Shown piece by piece: positions 55,672-64,000 of a DNA stretch of 64,000 nucleotides. How positions within the stretch are numbered: the stretch's first letter is position 1; each line of letters begins with the position of its first letter. This DNA is from JAUILH01 sp964230215. GTDB taxonomy: Bacteria; Bacteroidota; Bacteroidia; Flavobacteriales_D; JAUILH01. The stretch is taken from contig CAXRGQ010000007.1 of assembly GCA_964230215.1 (NCBI GenBank), positions 806,001-870,000 on the forward strand, read 5' to 3'. A program made the position numbers and the translations under genes. Below the pieces are notes generated by a model that saw only the letters and a list, made by a program, of their open reading frames with translations, made no database searches and was not told the origin of the DNA.

Positions 55672-58392
55672 CTAATTGCCTGAATAGTTTGTGCCCCTCG
55701 ACACTGTGATATAGCCTTTTAATACTTCTTCAACAATTCCTTGTAATCGGATGGTTCTTACCTTAATTACATAATAGTATGTACCGTCCGAAACCGCTTC
55801 ACCAGTGTCCATATTGGTTCCGTCCCACCTAATGTCTGGATCAGTAGTGGCAAACATTAAGTTGCCCCATCTGTTGTATATACTTGCATCAACAGATTCT
55901 ACAAAGCGGTACGGAAAGGAAATAAAAATATCGTTTATTCCATCATTATTAGGGGTTATTACATTGGGCACCCAATAGTAGGCACAGTTGTCAATACAAA
56001 TCGTATCACTTGGCATACTTTCATTACCATACTGGGCACTATCAACTGCAGTCACATAATAGCACCCTGCAATACTTATATCATTATTGTTGTGAGTGAT
56101 ACTGGTGTCATTGTTCGAGTTTAGCACACTTATGATGTTGAATGATGAGGTGTCTGTTTCCGCATAATAAACGTTGTAAGACATTACATCATCCGCACAG
56201 TAGTTATTAGGGTTTGTCCACGTCAGTATATTCAAAATGGCATCACAGTCATCTACTATTGATAACTCTGGCGGGCATGGCGGCTCCAAGTCGATTGGCA
56301 TGGCACAAACCTCTTGTGACCAGTTGTAGAGCGGATCTGCAATACCAGGCGATGAGTAGTTGCCAACACTGCGAATCTTATAGCAGTATTCTGCACCGTT
56401 AACCAAGCCAGTATCTAAATAATATGGTTCAGTTGTCGTTGCTATCAAGCTAAAGAAGCCTGGGGCAGTTTCCTTGTATACCTCATATTCATAGTTGTCC
56501 CATGGTACAATTTCTTGCCATGTTAATTCTATCCTGTTATCAAGGGGGTTGGCGCTTAAAAATACGGATGAGCCCTCATTAGAAGTTCCGATATAAGTGG
56601 TGTCGTCAAACACACCAGAACCAGGCACTGTCTCTCCAATGGCATATAACTCAACTCTATATGCGTTTGCCCCGCTAACTGTATTTATGAATAAGTTATT
56701 CGTACAGGTATCAGTTAATGCAAGTGAATTACTTACGTTGCTCGTGTAAATAAGGGTGTTAGCACCTGTAAATCCGTTACTCAAGGTTTTGTATAGCTCA
56801 TAATAAAACTGGTGATTACCATACTGTACTAAGGTGTCTAATTCCTTTGGCATAGCCCAGCACACTTGAACAATTCCATTTGTTGTTGATGTCACCGAGA
56901 CGCTGGCATTGGTTAAAACAGGAACATCCATTTGTAATTGTGTACAAACTTGGTCGGACACACAACTTTCTGTTGTGGCATTAAAACAAGCCGTAACAAC
57001 GTAACAATAATCATTACCTATAACCAAGTTGCTATCATCGTAAAAACTAGTATCGCCGTGACTATTCGTTTGGCCAATAAGTGTATAGCCCATTAATTCT
57101 GCTGCATCTTGAGAGCAGCAATCTTCCGTGTAGTTAGATATACCAGATCTACGATAGATTTTATAGCCAATTATATTTGAGCAAATGTTTGGATCCCAAT
57201 TAAGCTGAATACCATTGCCCTGTGGCATGGCAGTAAGGTTAGTTACTGCGGGGCCATTAACGGTAATGTACATGGTTTCAATATCCTGAAGTGGCACAGG
57301 GTTTCCGGCGTCCTGAGCTATAAAATAAGTCGGATAAACGGCAGACTGTACATTTGAGCACCCCGTTTCCCATACAAAATAGGCGGTATCCGTTGCCGGA
57401 TTTGGCGGTGGGTTTGAAACAAAGGCAGGTGGGTTAGCTGAAAATGGTTGCCCAAAACTTTGCAATGTCGCACCCAAATTATCGGTGTAAGCGATTGGTA
57501 CAATCAACGTGTCTCCTGCAGTTATGCAAGTATCCGATAGTTCGGCTAAATCTGGAGCTGTATTCTGATTGCAATCATTGAGCACAAATACTTGGATGTC
57601 TTGAATTACATATCCAACCTCAATCCCATTCCGATATTCTTTAATCTTAATAGCATAATTAAACTCACCTTGAATTTGTGGACTAACCCAGCATAGAGTT
57701 CCGGTAAGTGGATCAATTTCCATGTTTCCACCACCACCTGTAATAACGCTGGATGAACTTGGTGAATCTGGATAAATGTAATTTGTTCCGAAGGCCAATT
57801 GCTGACAATTGGTACCCATAGGTATTGTTAATTCATAAGCTAAACTGTCTCCGTCAGGATCAAATGCTGCTACTTGATAACAGTAAGGCTGACCAACACA
57901 TGCTAGCTCTGGACAGGGACAATCTTCTATTTGAATAGAGTTGTTCCAGTTTCCTGCAAACGGTGTAATTACCAATTTCGATTGCAGAGCAAATGGAATG
58001 TTTACCGAATTCGCAATGTTTTCTATACCTGCATTTCTATTAGGATCCGTTACACACATGATGTAGACCCCTGGGCCATTGTAAGTATGTACTCCCGAGT
58101 AGTAATTTTCTTGAGAGTTGTAATCAGTATTCCCATTAGGGTCTATGTGCTCAATTATCGAGTCGCGTGGAAGTGTATCTAAGGTCCCATCTCCCCAATC
58201 AAAGTCTGGCAATTCGTCTCTGTCAGCAGGGGCTTCCATAAACGTACATGTCTTGATTGTCACCCGGTACGTATATCCTCCCAAATGCTCATACGTAATG
58301 CTTCCACCACGATTGTGTGTAGCAAACGCATCCAGGCCTAACAGGACTAACAGAAGCGTAAGTGAGTATGATAGGCAACTTCTCAACAACAT
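55672..58392 (-). CDS. Secreted protein with fibronectin III-like modules and T9SS type B C-terminal domain
   Basis: 906 residues. Signal peptide ending near DAFA; N-terminal THNRGGSITYEHLGGYTYRV block with a WGDGT-containing PKD-like part. Then a cadherin/HYR-like stretch (AFDPDGDSLAYELTIPM), and two or three fibronectin III-like modules (INLNWDPNICSNIIGYKIYRR, ELTWQEIVPWDNYEYEVYKE, LTWTNPNNYCADDVMSYNVYYAE). The type B domain closes it (WVPNVITPNNDGINDIF, IYNRWGNLMF). A T9SS surface or secreted protein; ligand unknown. Its gene is followed 2 bases later by ribE. Confidence 0.85.
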   Translation of the reverse strand: MLLRSCLSYSLTLLLVLLGLDAFATHNRGGSITYEHLGGYTYRVTIKTCTFMEAPADRDELPDFDWGDGTLDTLPRDSIIEHIDPNGNTDYNSQENYYSGVHTYNGPGVYIMCVTDPNRNAGIENIANSVNIPFALQSKLVITPFAGNWNNSIQIEDCPCPELACVGQPYCYQVAAFDPDGDSLAYELTIPMGTNCQQLAFGTNYIYPDSPSSSSVITGGGGNMEIDPLTGTLCWVSPQIQGEFNYAIKIKEYRNGIEVGYVIQDIQVFVLNDCNQNTAPDLAELSDTCITAGDTLIVPIAYTDNLGATLQSFGQPFSANPPAFVSNPPPNPATDTAYFVWETGCSNVQSAVYPTYFIAQDAGNPVPLQDIETMYITVNGPAVTNLTAMPQGNGIQLNWDPNICSNIIGYKIYRRSGISNYTEDCCSQDAAELMGYTLIGQTNSHGDTSFYDDSNLVIGNDYCYVVTACFNATTESCVSDQVCTQLQMDVPVLTNASVSVTSTTNGIVQVCWAMPKELDTLVQYGNHQFYYELYKTLSNGFTGANTLIYTSNVSNSLALTDTCTNNLFINTVSGANAYRVELYAIGETVPGSGVFDDTTYIGTSNEGSSVFLSANPLDNRIELTWQEIVPWDNYEYEVYKETAPGFFSLIATTTEPYYLDTGLVNGAEYCYKIRSVGNYSSPGIADPLYNWSQEVCAMPIDLEPPCPPELSIVDDCDAILNILTWTNPNNYCADDVMSYNVYYAETDTSSFNIISVLNSNNDTSITHNNNDISIAGCYYVTAVDSAQYGNESMPSDTICIDNCAYYWVPNVITPNNDGINDIFISFPYRFVESVDASIYNRWGNLMFATTDPDIRWDGTNMDTGEAVSDGTYYYVIKVRTIRLQGIVEEVLKGYITVSRGTNYSGN

Positions 58393-58489
58393 TAGAACAC
58401 TAAAATACTGAATTTATTACGTACCAAGGGTAATTTTATGTTATATGTGACAAATAAGGAGATAAGTCTACATGTATGCTAAGTTAAAT

Positions 58490-58497
58490 TATCTTTG
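58490..58497 (+). promoter_or_regulatory. -7 promoter element TATCTTTG of pepA
   Basis: Perfect TAnnTTTG, five bases before the ATG at 58503. Leaderless or nearly so. No TTG at 17-23 bases upstream. Confidence 0.55.
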
Positions 58498-58502
58498 TTC
58501 GT

Positions 58503-59933
58503 ATGAAATCACAATTCACAACTATAACACACAAGAAGTCGTTTGGCAAGTTTGTAAAAGGAACTGCACATATTACATTACTGGATAGTAAAAGCAAATT
58601 ACCAAAAGACTTAGAGAAGGAAGAAATAAGCTATGCTAAAGAGGCATTTAAAGATGGTAAAAAGGCGGTGTTTAACTGCTTTGGTGCGATAAAAGTTTTG
58701 TTGCTTGAAGACGAAAAGGATGCTGTGAAAAGAGCTGAGTTGTTGAGAATTGCCGCAAATAGCTTAATGTCAATTTTGCAGGAAGATAAAATTACAACAA
58801 TTGAGATTTCAGCTTCAAAAAGTGAGGATGCACTGAGTTTGGCTGAAGGCTTTGCTTTATCGAATTATCAATTCTTGAAATACTTTTCAGACAAGGATAA
58901 ACGAGCATCTTCTATCAAGAATATTCATGTATGTGCTAGTTCAAAGAAGGAAGTAGACGAATTAGCAAATATGCTGGAAGCTGTATGTCATGCGAGGGAT
59001 TTAGTGAATGAACCCGTTTCTTATCTTACAGCCCCACAGTTAGGACTTGAGATTAAGTCATTGGCAAAGAAATTTGGATTTAAAGCTGAAGTGTGGGGAA
59101 TGAAGAAAATTCAGTCCATGAAAATGGGGGGATTATTAGCTGTAAACAAAGGAAGTGAGGATGAGCCAAGTTTCTCTATTATGGAATGGAAGCCAAGTAA
59201 ACCTAAGAATAAACAGCCCATTGTATTAGTTGGAAAAGGTGTGGTTTATGACACTGGAGGCCTGAGTTTAAAACCTACGGCGAATTCAATGGATATGATG
59301 AAAAGTGACATGGGTGGTGCGGCAGCGATTATAGGATGCATGTGTGCTGTGGCTGCCAATAAACTAAACATTCATGTTATAGGTCTAGTTCCATCAACGG
59401 ATAATCGTCCGGGTAAAAATGCATATGCACCTGGAGATGTAATTACAATGTATGATGGCTCAACGGTTGAGGTATTAAACACAGATGCCGAGGGTAGAAT
59501 GATTTTGGCGGATGCCTTGGCATACGCTAAAAAATATAAGCCAGAATTAGTTTTGGATGCTGCTACACTCACGGGAGCTGCGGCTAGAGCAATCGGGAAG
59601 CATGCGATAGTGGGCATGGGAAATGCTAATAAAAAAGAAATGAATTCGCTTCAGAAAGCAGGAAGTGAAGCTGGCGAGCCAGTGGTTGAATTTCCATTTT
59701 GGGATGTATATGCGGACGACCTCAAGTCAAAAATTGCAGATCAAAAGAATTTAGGTGGAGCTGAAGCAGGAGCAATTACAGCCGGCAAATTCCTTGAGAA
59801 GTTTACGGACTATCCATACATTCATTTAGATATTGCAGGGCCTGCGTTTATGTTAGCGCCTTTCAATTACAGAGGTGTTGGAGGAACAGGGGTAGGTGTA
59901 CGTCTACTTTATAAATTTTTAAGCGCTAGATAA
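58503..59933 (+). CDS. pepA: Leucyl aminopeptidase (M17 family)
   Basis: 476 residues. Metal-ligand and active-site motif NTDAEGRMILADAL (Asp328, Glu330, Arg332), GKGVVYDTGGLSLKP, KSDMGGAAAIIG, LTGAAARAIGKHAIVGMGN, and WDVYADDLKSKIAD. The N-terminal macro-like domain is shorter and diverged, as usual. It removes N-terminal residues from peptides, needs two metals, and forms hexamers. First gene before pdxA, 3 bases apart, so they are likely co-transcribed. Confidence 0.95.
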   Translation: MKSQFTTITHKKSFGKFVKGTAHITLLDSKSKLPKDLEKEEISYAKEAFKDGKKAVFNCFGAIKVLLLEDEKDAVKRAELLRIAANSLMSILQEDKITTIEISASKSEDALSLAEGFALSNYQFLKYFSDKDKRASSIKNIHVCASSKKEVDELANMLEAVCHARDLVNEPVSYLTAPQLGLEIKSLAKKFGFKAEVWGMKKIQSMKMGGLLAVNKGSEDEPSFSIMEWKPSKPKNKQPIVLVGKGVVYDTGGLSLKPTANSMDMMKSDMGGAAAIIGCMCAVAANKLNIHVIGLVPSTDNRPGKNAYAPGDVITMYDGSTVEVLNTDAEGRMILADALAYAKKYKPELVLDAATLTGAAARAIGKHAIVGMGNANKKEMNSLQKAGSEAGEPVVEFPFWDVYADDLKSKIADQKNLGGAEAGAITAGKFLEKFTDYPYIHLDIAGPAFMLAPFNYRGVGGTGVGVRLLYKFLSAR

Positions 59934-59936
59934 ATT

Positions 59937-60974
59937 ATGGACAGAGTTAGAGTTGGAATTACAACCGGTGATATAAATGGCATTGGTATAGAAGTTATTA
60001 TTAAAGCACTTTCTGATAACAGGATACTTGAAAACGTTATTCCAATTATCTACGGGTCAAGTAAAGTAATTACAGCGCATAAAAAAGCATTGAATGTTGA
60101 GTTTAACTTCAACCGAATTGACAGCGCAGACAAGGCGGTTAAGAAGAAAATTAACCTCATTAATTGTTGGGATGAAGAGGTAAACGTGGAATTAGGAGAA
60201 CGTTCGAAAGAGGGAGGAAAATACGCGCTTAAATCACTGGAGACTGCTGTAAAGGATCTGGCTTCTAACAAGGTTGATGTACTTGTAACTGCACCCATAG
60301 ACAAAAAAGCGATTCAGAGTGAGGATTTTGACTTTCCAGGACATACAGAGTATCTGGCAAAAATGTCCAACGTTGATGACGCCTTGATGCTTATGGTAAG
60401 TGAGGATCTCAGAGTTGGTGTTGTAACGGGACATATTCCACTCCAAGATGTAGCGAAGACTATTACTAAGGAGAAAATCGTTGATAAAATTGATCAAATA
60501 AACGCTAGTCTGCTCAAGGATTTCGGAATTCCAAATGGAAAAATTGCGGTGCTTGGGCTTAATCCTCACGCAGGTGAAAAAGGATTGTTGGGAGATGAAG
60601 AAGATAAAGTGATTATTCCAGCAATTAAAGAAGCAAGTAAAAACGGAGCACAGGTCTACGGTCCATATCCCGCAGACGGCTTTTTTGGCTCATCAAGCTA
60701 TAAGAAATTTGATGCCATACTAGCCATGTATCATGATCAGGGATTAATTCCGTTTAAAGCCATGACTTTTGGTTTTGGGGTTAATTATACAGCAGGACTG
60801 CCGATAGTAAGAACCTCTCCAGATCACGGAACAGCATTCGAAATAGCAGGAAAAAACTTAGCAAACGAAGGTTCGTTTAGGCATGCTATTTATCTAGCAG
60901 TAGATGTTTTTGCTAAGCGCCAAGAATATAAAGAAATGTCTGCCAACCCACTTAAAGTTAAGTCGAATGCATAA
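59937..60974 (+). CDS. pdxA: 4-hydroxythreonine-4-phosphate dehydrogenase
   Basis: 345 residues. TTGDINGIGIEVI, DFPGHTEYLAKM (metal His), VVTGHIPLQDV, LGLNPHAGEKG, YPADGFFG, AMYHDQGLIPFK, and RTSPDHGTAFEIAG, all typical PdxA blocks. It oxidises 4-phosphohydroxy-L-threonine in the pyridoxal-5'-phosphate pathway. It lies 3 bases after pepA. Confidence 0.97.
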   Translation: MDRVRVGITTGDINGIGIEVIIKALSDNRILENVIPIIYGSSKVITAHKKALNVEFNFNRIDSADKAVKKKINLINCWDEEVNVELGERSKEGGKYALKSLETAVKDLASNKVDVLVTAPIDKKAIQSEDFDFPGHTEYLAKMSNVDDALMLMVSEDLRVGVVTGHIPLQDVAKTITKEKIVDKIDQINASLLKDFGIPNGKIAVLGLNPHAGEKGLLGDEEDKVIIPAIKEASKNGAQVYGPYPADGFFGSSSYKKFDAILAMYHDQGLIPFKAMTFGFGVNYTAGLPIVRTSPDHGTAFEIAGKNLANEGSFRHAIYLAVDVFAKRQEYKEMSANPLKVKSNA

Positions 60975-60989
60975 TATATGCGCGATTGT

Positions 60990-61019
60990 TTGGCATAATT
61001 GAAATAATGATTAACTTTG
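60990..61019 (+). promoter_or_regulatory. Complete promoter of the DUF177-rpmF unit
   Basis: TTG (60990-60992), 19 bases, TAACTTTG (61012-61019), 22 bases before the ATG at 61042. Confidence 0.7.
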
Positions 61020-61041
61020 CGCTCCCTAATTTTGTGGACTT

Positions 61042-61554
61042 ATGTTTTCAAACAAGGAGTATACTATAGTCTTTTCAGGCTTGAAACTTGGAAAACACAG
61101 GTTTAACTATAAAATAGGGAGCGCGTTTTTTGAGGCATTTGAATTTGGGATTATCCAAAAAGGAGAGTTGAAGCTAGAGCTTGAATTCGAAAAAAAGTCA
61201 ACCATGATGGTGGCCGAGTTTTCGTTTGAAGGGACAGTGGAGGCAGAGTGTGGAATCTGTTTAGATCCGGTTAAAGTACCAATAAGTGCTACCGCCAGAC
61301 AAATAATAAAGTTTGGTGATGAAGACTTAGGAAATGAAGAGATAATGGTTATACCACATAACGCTTATGAAGTTGATTTGACGCAATGCATATATGAGTT
61401 TATTCATCTAGCATTGCCAAGTAAAATTGAACATGAGCAAGGCGAGTGTAACCAGGATATGATTGCTAAACTAAATGAATTAGCACGTCATGAGGATGAA
61501 GAAGAGGTTGACCCCAGATGGCAAGCATTGAAAGACATTAAATTTAAAAGTTAG
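61042..61554 (+). CDS. DUF177 (YceD-like) protein
   Basis: 170 residues. The family signature is present: CGICLDPVKVPI in the middle and a third conserved Cys plus basic/acidic end (GECNQDMIAKLNELARHEDEEEVDPRWQAL). DUF177 proteins are encoded before rpmF in most bacteria and are linked to 23S rRNA/50S assembly in plants. Same strand and 24 bases before rpmF; likely one transcript. Confidence 0.9.
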   Translation: MFSNKEYTIVFSGLKLGKHRFNYKIGSAFFEAFEFGIIQKGELKLELEFEKKSTMMVAEFSFEGTVEAECGICLDPVKVPISATARQIIKFGDEDLGNEEIMVIPHNAYEVDLTQCIYEFIHLALPSKIEHEQGECNQDMIAKLNELARHEDEEEVDPRWQALKDIKFKS

Positions 61555-61578
61555 TTGTAAGAATATAAATAAGGAACC

Positions 61579-61767
61579 ATGGCACATCCTAAAAGAAAGA
61601 CGTCAAAAACTAGAAGAGATAAGCGTAGAACTCACGTAAAAGCTACGCCAGCACAAATCGCTTCATGCCCAACTACAGGTGAACCTCACTTGTATCATAG
61701 AGCTTACTGGTTAGAAGGTAAACTTTACTACAAAGGCAAAGTGATTATGGAAAAAGAGGTGGCGTAA
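61579..61767 (+). CDS. rpmF: 50S ribosomal protein L32, zinc-free form
   Basis: 62 residues. MAHPKRKTSKTRRDKRRTHV is the classic L32 start. Only one cysteine (SCPTTGE); the four-Cys zinc ribbon found in many L32 proteins is missing, as is common in Flavobacteriia. This is a useful taxon hint. A hairpin terminator follows about 26 bases later. Confidence 0.97.
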   Translation: MAHPKRKTSKTRRDKRRTHVKATPAQIASCPTTGEPHLYHRAYWLEGKLYYKGKVIMEKEVA

Positions 61768-61792
61768 TTGCCGTCTCGTAGAAGGTATTTAA

Positions 61793-61824
61793 TGAATGGT
61801 CGACTAGTTCGGCCATTCTTTTTT
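61793..61824 (+). terminator. Terminator or attenuator after rpmF
   Basis: GAATGGtCGA ... TCGgCCATTC with a one-base mismatch, small loop and seven T; 32 bases before plsX. Confidence 0.75.
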
Positions 61825-61855
61825 ATTATCTGATTTTTCTTACTACTTTTCGCCT

Positions 61856-62800
61856 ATGAAAATTGGAATCGACATGATGGGGGGAGATTACGCTCCAGAA
61901 GCCACAGTAAAAGGAACGATTCTAGCAAAAAATGAGCTTGACAGTGATGTTGAGCTCGTCTTATATGGAGACCAAGCTGCTTTGAGCTCCGCTATTTCAG
62001 CGTCCAACCAGGACCCTAATGACTTTACAATAATCCATTGTAGTCAAACGGTTGAAATGACAGATCATCCTACAAGGGTGTTGGCCCAAAAACCAGACGC
62101 AAGTATTACCAAGGCATTTCGTGATTTAAAAGCTAAGAATATTGATGCATTTGCAAGTGCAGGCAATACGGGAGCTATGTTGGTTGGAGCTATGTATTCG
62201 GTTAACAGTATTCCTGGAATTATCAGACCTTGCATCACTACGTTTTTGCCAAGAGAGGATGGATCTAACGGTTTGTTACTAGACGTTGGAGCAAATGCTG
62301 ACTGCAAGCCAGATGTGTTGTATCAATTCGCAATTCTAGGTTCAGTATATGCCGAGAGCGTAATGGGTATAAAAAAACCCAAAGTAGGATTGTTAAACAT
62401 TGGAGAGGAAGCGGAAAAAGGAAATTTATTGGCGCAAGCTACTCATGAACTAATGAAGGATAGCGAGGATTTCAATTTCATAGGAAATATTGAGGGCCGT
62501 GACTTGTTTGAAAATCAGGCAGATGTTGTTGTTTGTGATGGCTTTACTGGCAATGTGGTACTAAAAGAGGCTGAAGCATTTTATCGAATATTGATGAAAC
62601 GTAAGCTTATGGATTCGTATATTGCACGCTTTAATTACGAACTGTATGGCGGAACTGCAGTTCTGGGTGTAAACGGGAATGTTGTAATTGGACACGGAAT
62701 TTCTAACGCAACTGCCATTAAAAATATGATTAAACATTCTGTGGATGTGGTTAACGCTGGTCTAACGGAAAAAATTAAATTGGCTTTAAATAATGAGTAA
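61856..62800 (+). CDS. plsX: Phosphate acyltransferase PlsX
   Basis: 314 residues. MKIGIDMMGGDYAPEATVKG, SITKAFRDLKAKNIDAFASAGNTGAMLVG in pieces, LLDVGANADCKPD, NIGEEAEKGN, VVCDGFTGNVVLKEAE, all PlsX signature blocks. It turns acyl-ACP into acyl-phosphate for phospholipid synthesis. Overlaps fabH by 8 bases, so they are coupled. Confidence 0.97.
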   Translation: MKIGIDMMGGDYAPEATVKGTILAKNELDSDVELVLYGDQAALSSAISASNQDPNDFTIIHCSQTVEMTDHPTRVLAQKPDASITKAFRDLKAKNIDAFASAGNTGAMLVGAMYSVNSIPGIIRPCITTFLPREDGSNGLLLDVGANADCKPDVLYQFAILGSVYAESVMGIKKPKVGLLNIGEEAEKGNLLAQATHELMKDSEDFNFIGNIEGRDLFENQADVVVCDGFTGNVVLKEAEAFYRILMKRKLMDSYIARFNYELYGGTAVLGVNGNVVIGHGISNATAIKNMIKHSVDVVNAGLTEKIKLALNNE

Positions 62801-63788
62801 AACTACTGCAGCTATAACGGCCGTTCATGGATATGTGCCAGACGGAATCCTTAGCAATAAGGATCTGGAAAAAATGGTGGACACAAATGATGAGTGGATT
62901 ACAACCCGCACAGGCATCAAAGAAAGACGCATGTTAAAGGAGCCAGGAAAAGCCTGCTCGGACATGGGAGTTGAAATTGTGAAGGGATTGCTTGAAAAAA
63001 CGGGCACAGCAGCAGAAGATGTAGATATGATAATTGTGGGCACCATCACAGGTGACTATAGGTTTCCAGCAACTGCCAACGTTATATGTGATAAGGTTGG
63101 AGCAAAAAACGCATGGGGATTTGACCTAAGTGCAGCATGTTCAGGTTTTATTTATAGTTTAACAGTTGGACAACAATTCATCGAAACAGGGAAGTACAAA
63201 AAGGTGATAGTAATCGGTATGGATCACATGTCCTCGATTATAGATTATACGGATAGAGCTACATGCATCATATTTGGTGACGGAGGTGGAGGCGTAATGC
63301 TTGAGCCTAATGAAGAGGGCGTTGGAATCATTGATTCTATTATGGCATCTGACGGTTCTGGACGACAGTATCTTTTACAAAAAAATGGCGGTTCTTTAAA
63401 CCCGCTAACCGAAGAGAATATCGGTGATCGTGAACATTTTGTTTATCAAGAAGGCAAGACAGTGTTTAAGTATGCTGTTTCTAAGATGGCAGATGTTTCG
63501 GCAGAAATTATGGAGAATAACAACTTGACTTCAGATGATATCGCATGGCTAGTACCGCATCAAGCCAATCTCAGAATTATTGATGCTACTGCACGAAGAA
63601 TGGGATTATCAGATGATAAAGTGATGATTAATATCGAAAAATTTGGAAATACAACCGCAGGGACCATTCCGCTTTGTTTATGGGAATGGGAGAAGAAATT
63701 GAAGAAGGGAGATAATATCGTATTGTCTGCATTTGGAGGTGGATTTACCTGGGGAGCCATTTATTTAAAATGGGCATATAACAGTTAA
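62793..63788 (+). CDS. fabH: 3-oxoacyl-[ACP] synthase III
   Basis: 331 residues with the full FabH catalytic triad: Cys116 in SAACSGF, His256 in VPHQAN, Asn286 in FGNTTAG. EWITTRTGIKERR and SAFGGGFTWGAIYLKW also match. It starts fatty-acid synthesis by condensing acetyl-CoA with malonyl-ACP. Translation is coupled to plsX. Confidence 0.97.
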   Translation: MSKTTAAITAVHGYVPDGILSNKDLEKMVDTNDEWITTRTGIKERRMLKEPGKACSDMGVEIVKGLLEKTGTAAEDVDMIIVGTITGDYRFPATANVICDKVGAKNAWGFDLSAACSGFIYSLTVGQQFIETGKYKKVIVIGMDHMSSIIDYTDRATCIIFGDGGGGVMLEPNEEGVGIIDSIMASDGSGRQYLLQKNGGSLNPLTEENIGDREHFVYQEGKTVFKYAVSKMADVSAEIMENNNLTSDDIAWLVPHQANLRIIDATARRMGLSDDKVMINIEKFGNTTAGTIPLCLWEWEKKLKKGDNIVLSAFGGGFTWGAIYLKWAYNS

Positions 63789-63831
63789 AAAACAGTATCT
63801 TTAAACCCCTTATAATAGAAAAATAAGACCT

Positions 63832-64000
63832 ATGGATTTAAAACAAATACAAGACCTTATAAAGTTTGTAAGCAAGTCAGGCGTTAGTGAGGTTGAAGTT
63901 GAAAAGAAGGACTTTAAAATTACTATTAAGGCTGAGAGGCCAAGAGAAGAGCAAACAGTATATGTGCAACAAGCTCCAGCTGCGTTACCAGCGGCTGCAC
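63832..64000 (+). CDS. accB: Biotin carboxyl carrier protein of acetyl-CoA carboxylase, 3' partial
   Basis: 56 codons visible, cut by the window end. MDLKQIQDLIKFVSKSGVSE and VEKKDFKITIKAER match the AccB N-terminus, followed by the usual Pro/Ala-rich linker (QQAPAALPAAA). The biotinyl domain lies beyond the window. It is 43 bases after fabH, the normal order in Flavobacteriia. Confidence 0.9.
   Translation, partial: MDLKQIQDLIKFVSKSGVSEVEVEKKDFKITIKAERPREEQTVYVQQAPAALPAAA

Overview
This window looks like a chromosomal piece of a marine-type Flavobacteriales bacterium (Bacteroidota). I would place it near the Crocinitomicaceae/Cryomorphaceae-like groups, but the family is a guess. The evidence is consistent: low GC, many proteins ending in type IX secretion (T9SS) type A or gliding-motility type B sorting domains, arrays of SprB and PKD repeats, a ribosomal protein L32 without zinc cysteines, the gene order DUF177-rpmF-plsX-fabH-accB, and promoters with the Bacteroidota -7 element TAnnTTTG (several with a TTG 17-20 bases upstream). 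No phage, transposase, integrase or CRISPR array was seen.

Layout. 1-8.2 kb: a WD40/caspase-like protein overlapping an outer-membrane barrel gene, a DUF4139 protein, a small barrel protein, a T9SS type A cargo and a two-helix membrane protein. 8.3-19.2 kb: one 3,625-residue surface protein with 34 SprB-type repeats. 19.4-29 kb: an S9 peptidase lipoprotein, two T9SS cargos, a hipBA-type toxin-antitoxin pair with an operator cluster, and a gene bracketed by 40-bp direct repeats. 29-36 kb: a CAU-anticodon tRNA, a HAD phosphatase, methylmalonyl-CoA epimerase, a solute-binding lipoprotein, a 45-residue small gene with its own promoter and terminator, and a SulP transporter. 36-37.2 kb: a 49-residue protein with 14 cysteines, a SigZ-like sigma factor with a cysteine tail, and a candidate structured RNA. 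37.2-44.7 kb: NADH dehydrogenase 2, then a six-gene light-repair operon without gaps (SDR, TIGR03643, FAD-domain photolyase, full-length photolyase, DUF2256, FeS-BCP-like photolyase), facing a two-gene HIRAN operon. 44.7-58.4 kb: rlmN, a 2,130-residue PKD-array protein, lepA, metF, ribE and a third type B cargo. 58.5-64 kb: pepA, pdxA, DUF177, rpmF, plsX, fabH and the start of accB.

How it fits together. Much of the coding capacity is cell-surface material exported by T9SS (three type B and at least three type A proteins); the T9SS machinery itself is not here. Housekeeping genes sit between these giants, often with promoters only 5-8 bases from the start codon. The most interesting parts are (a) the divergent photolyase/HIRAN module around a shared 17-bp palindrome, (b) the cysteine-rich peptide, SigZ-like factor and candidate RNA in 1.1 kb, and (c) a strict cysteine covariation in the SprB repeats that predicts an optional second disulfide. 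Start codons were moved from the longest ORF where a -7 element, lipobox or conserved N-terminus decided it. All family names are from reading motifs; no database search was run.
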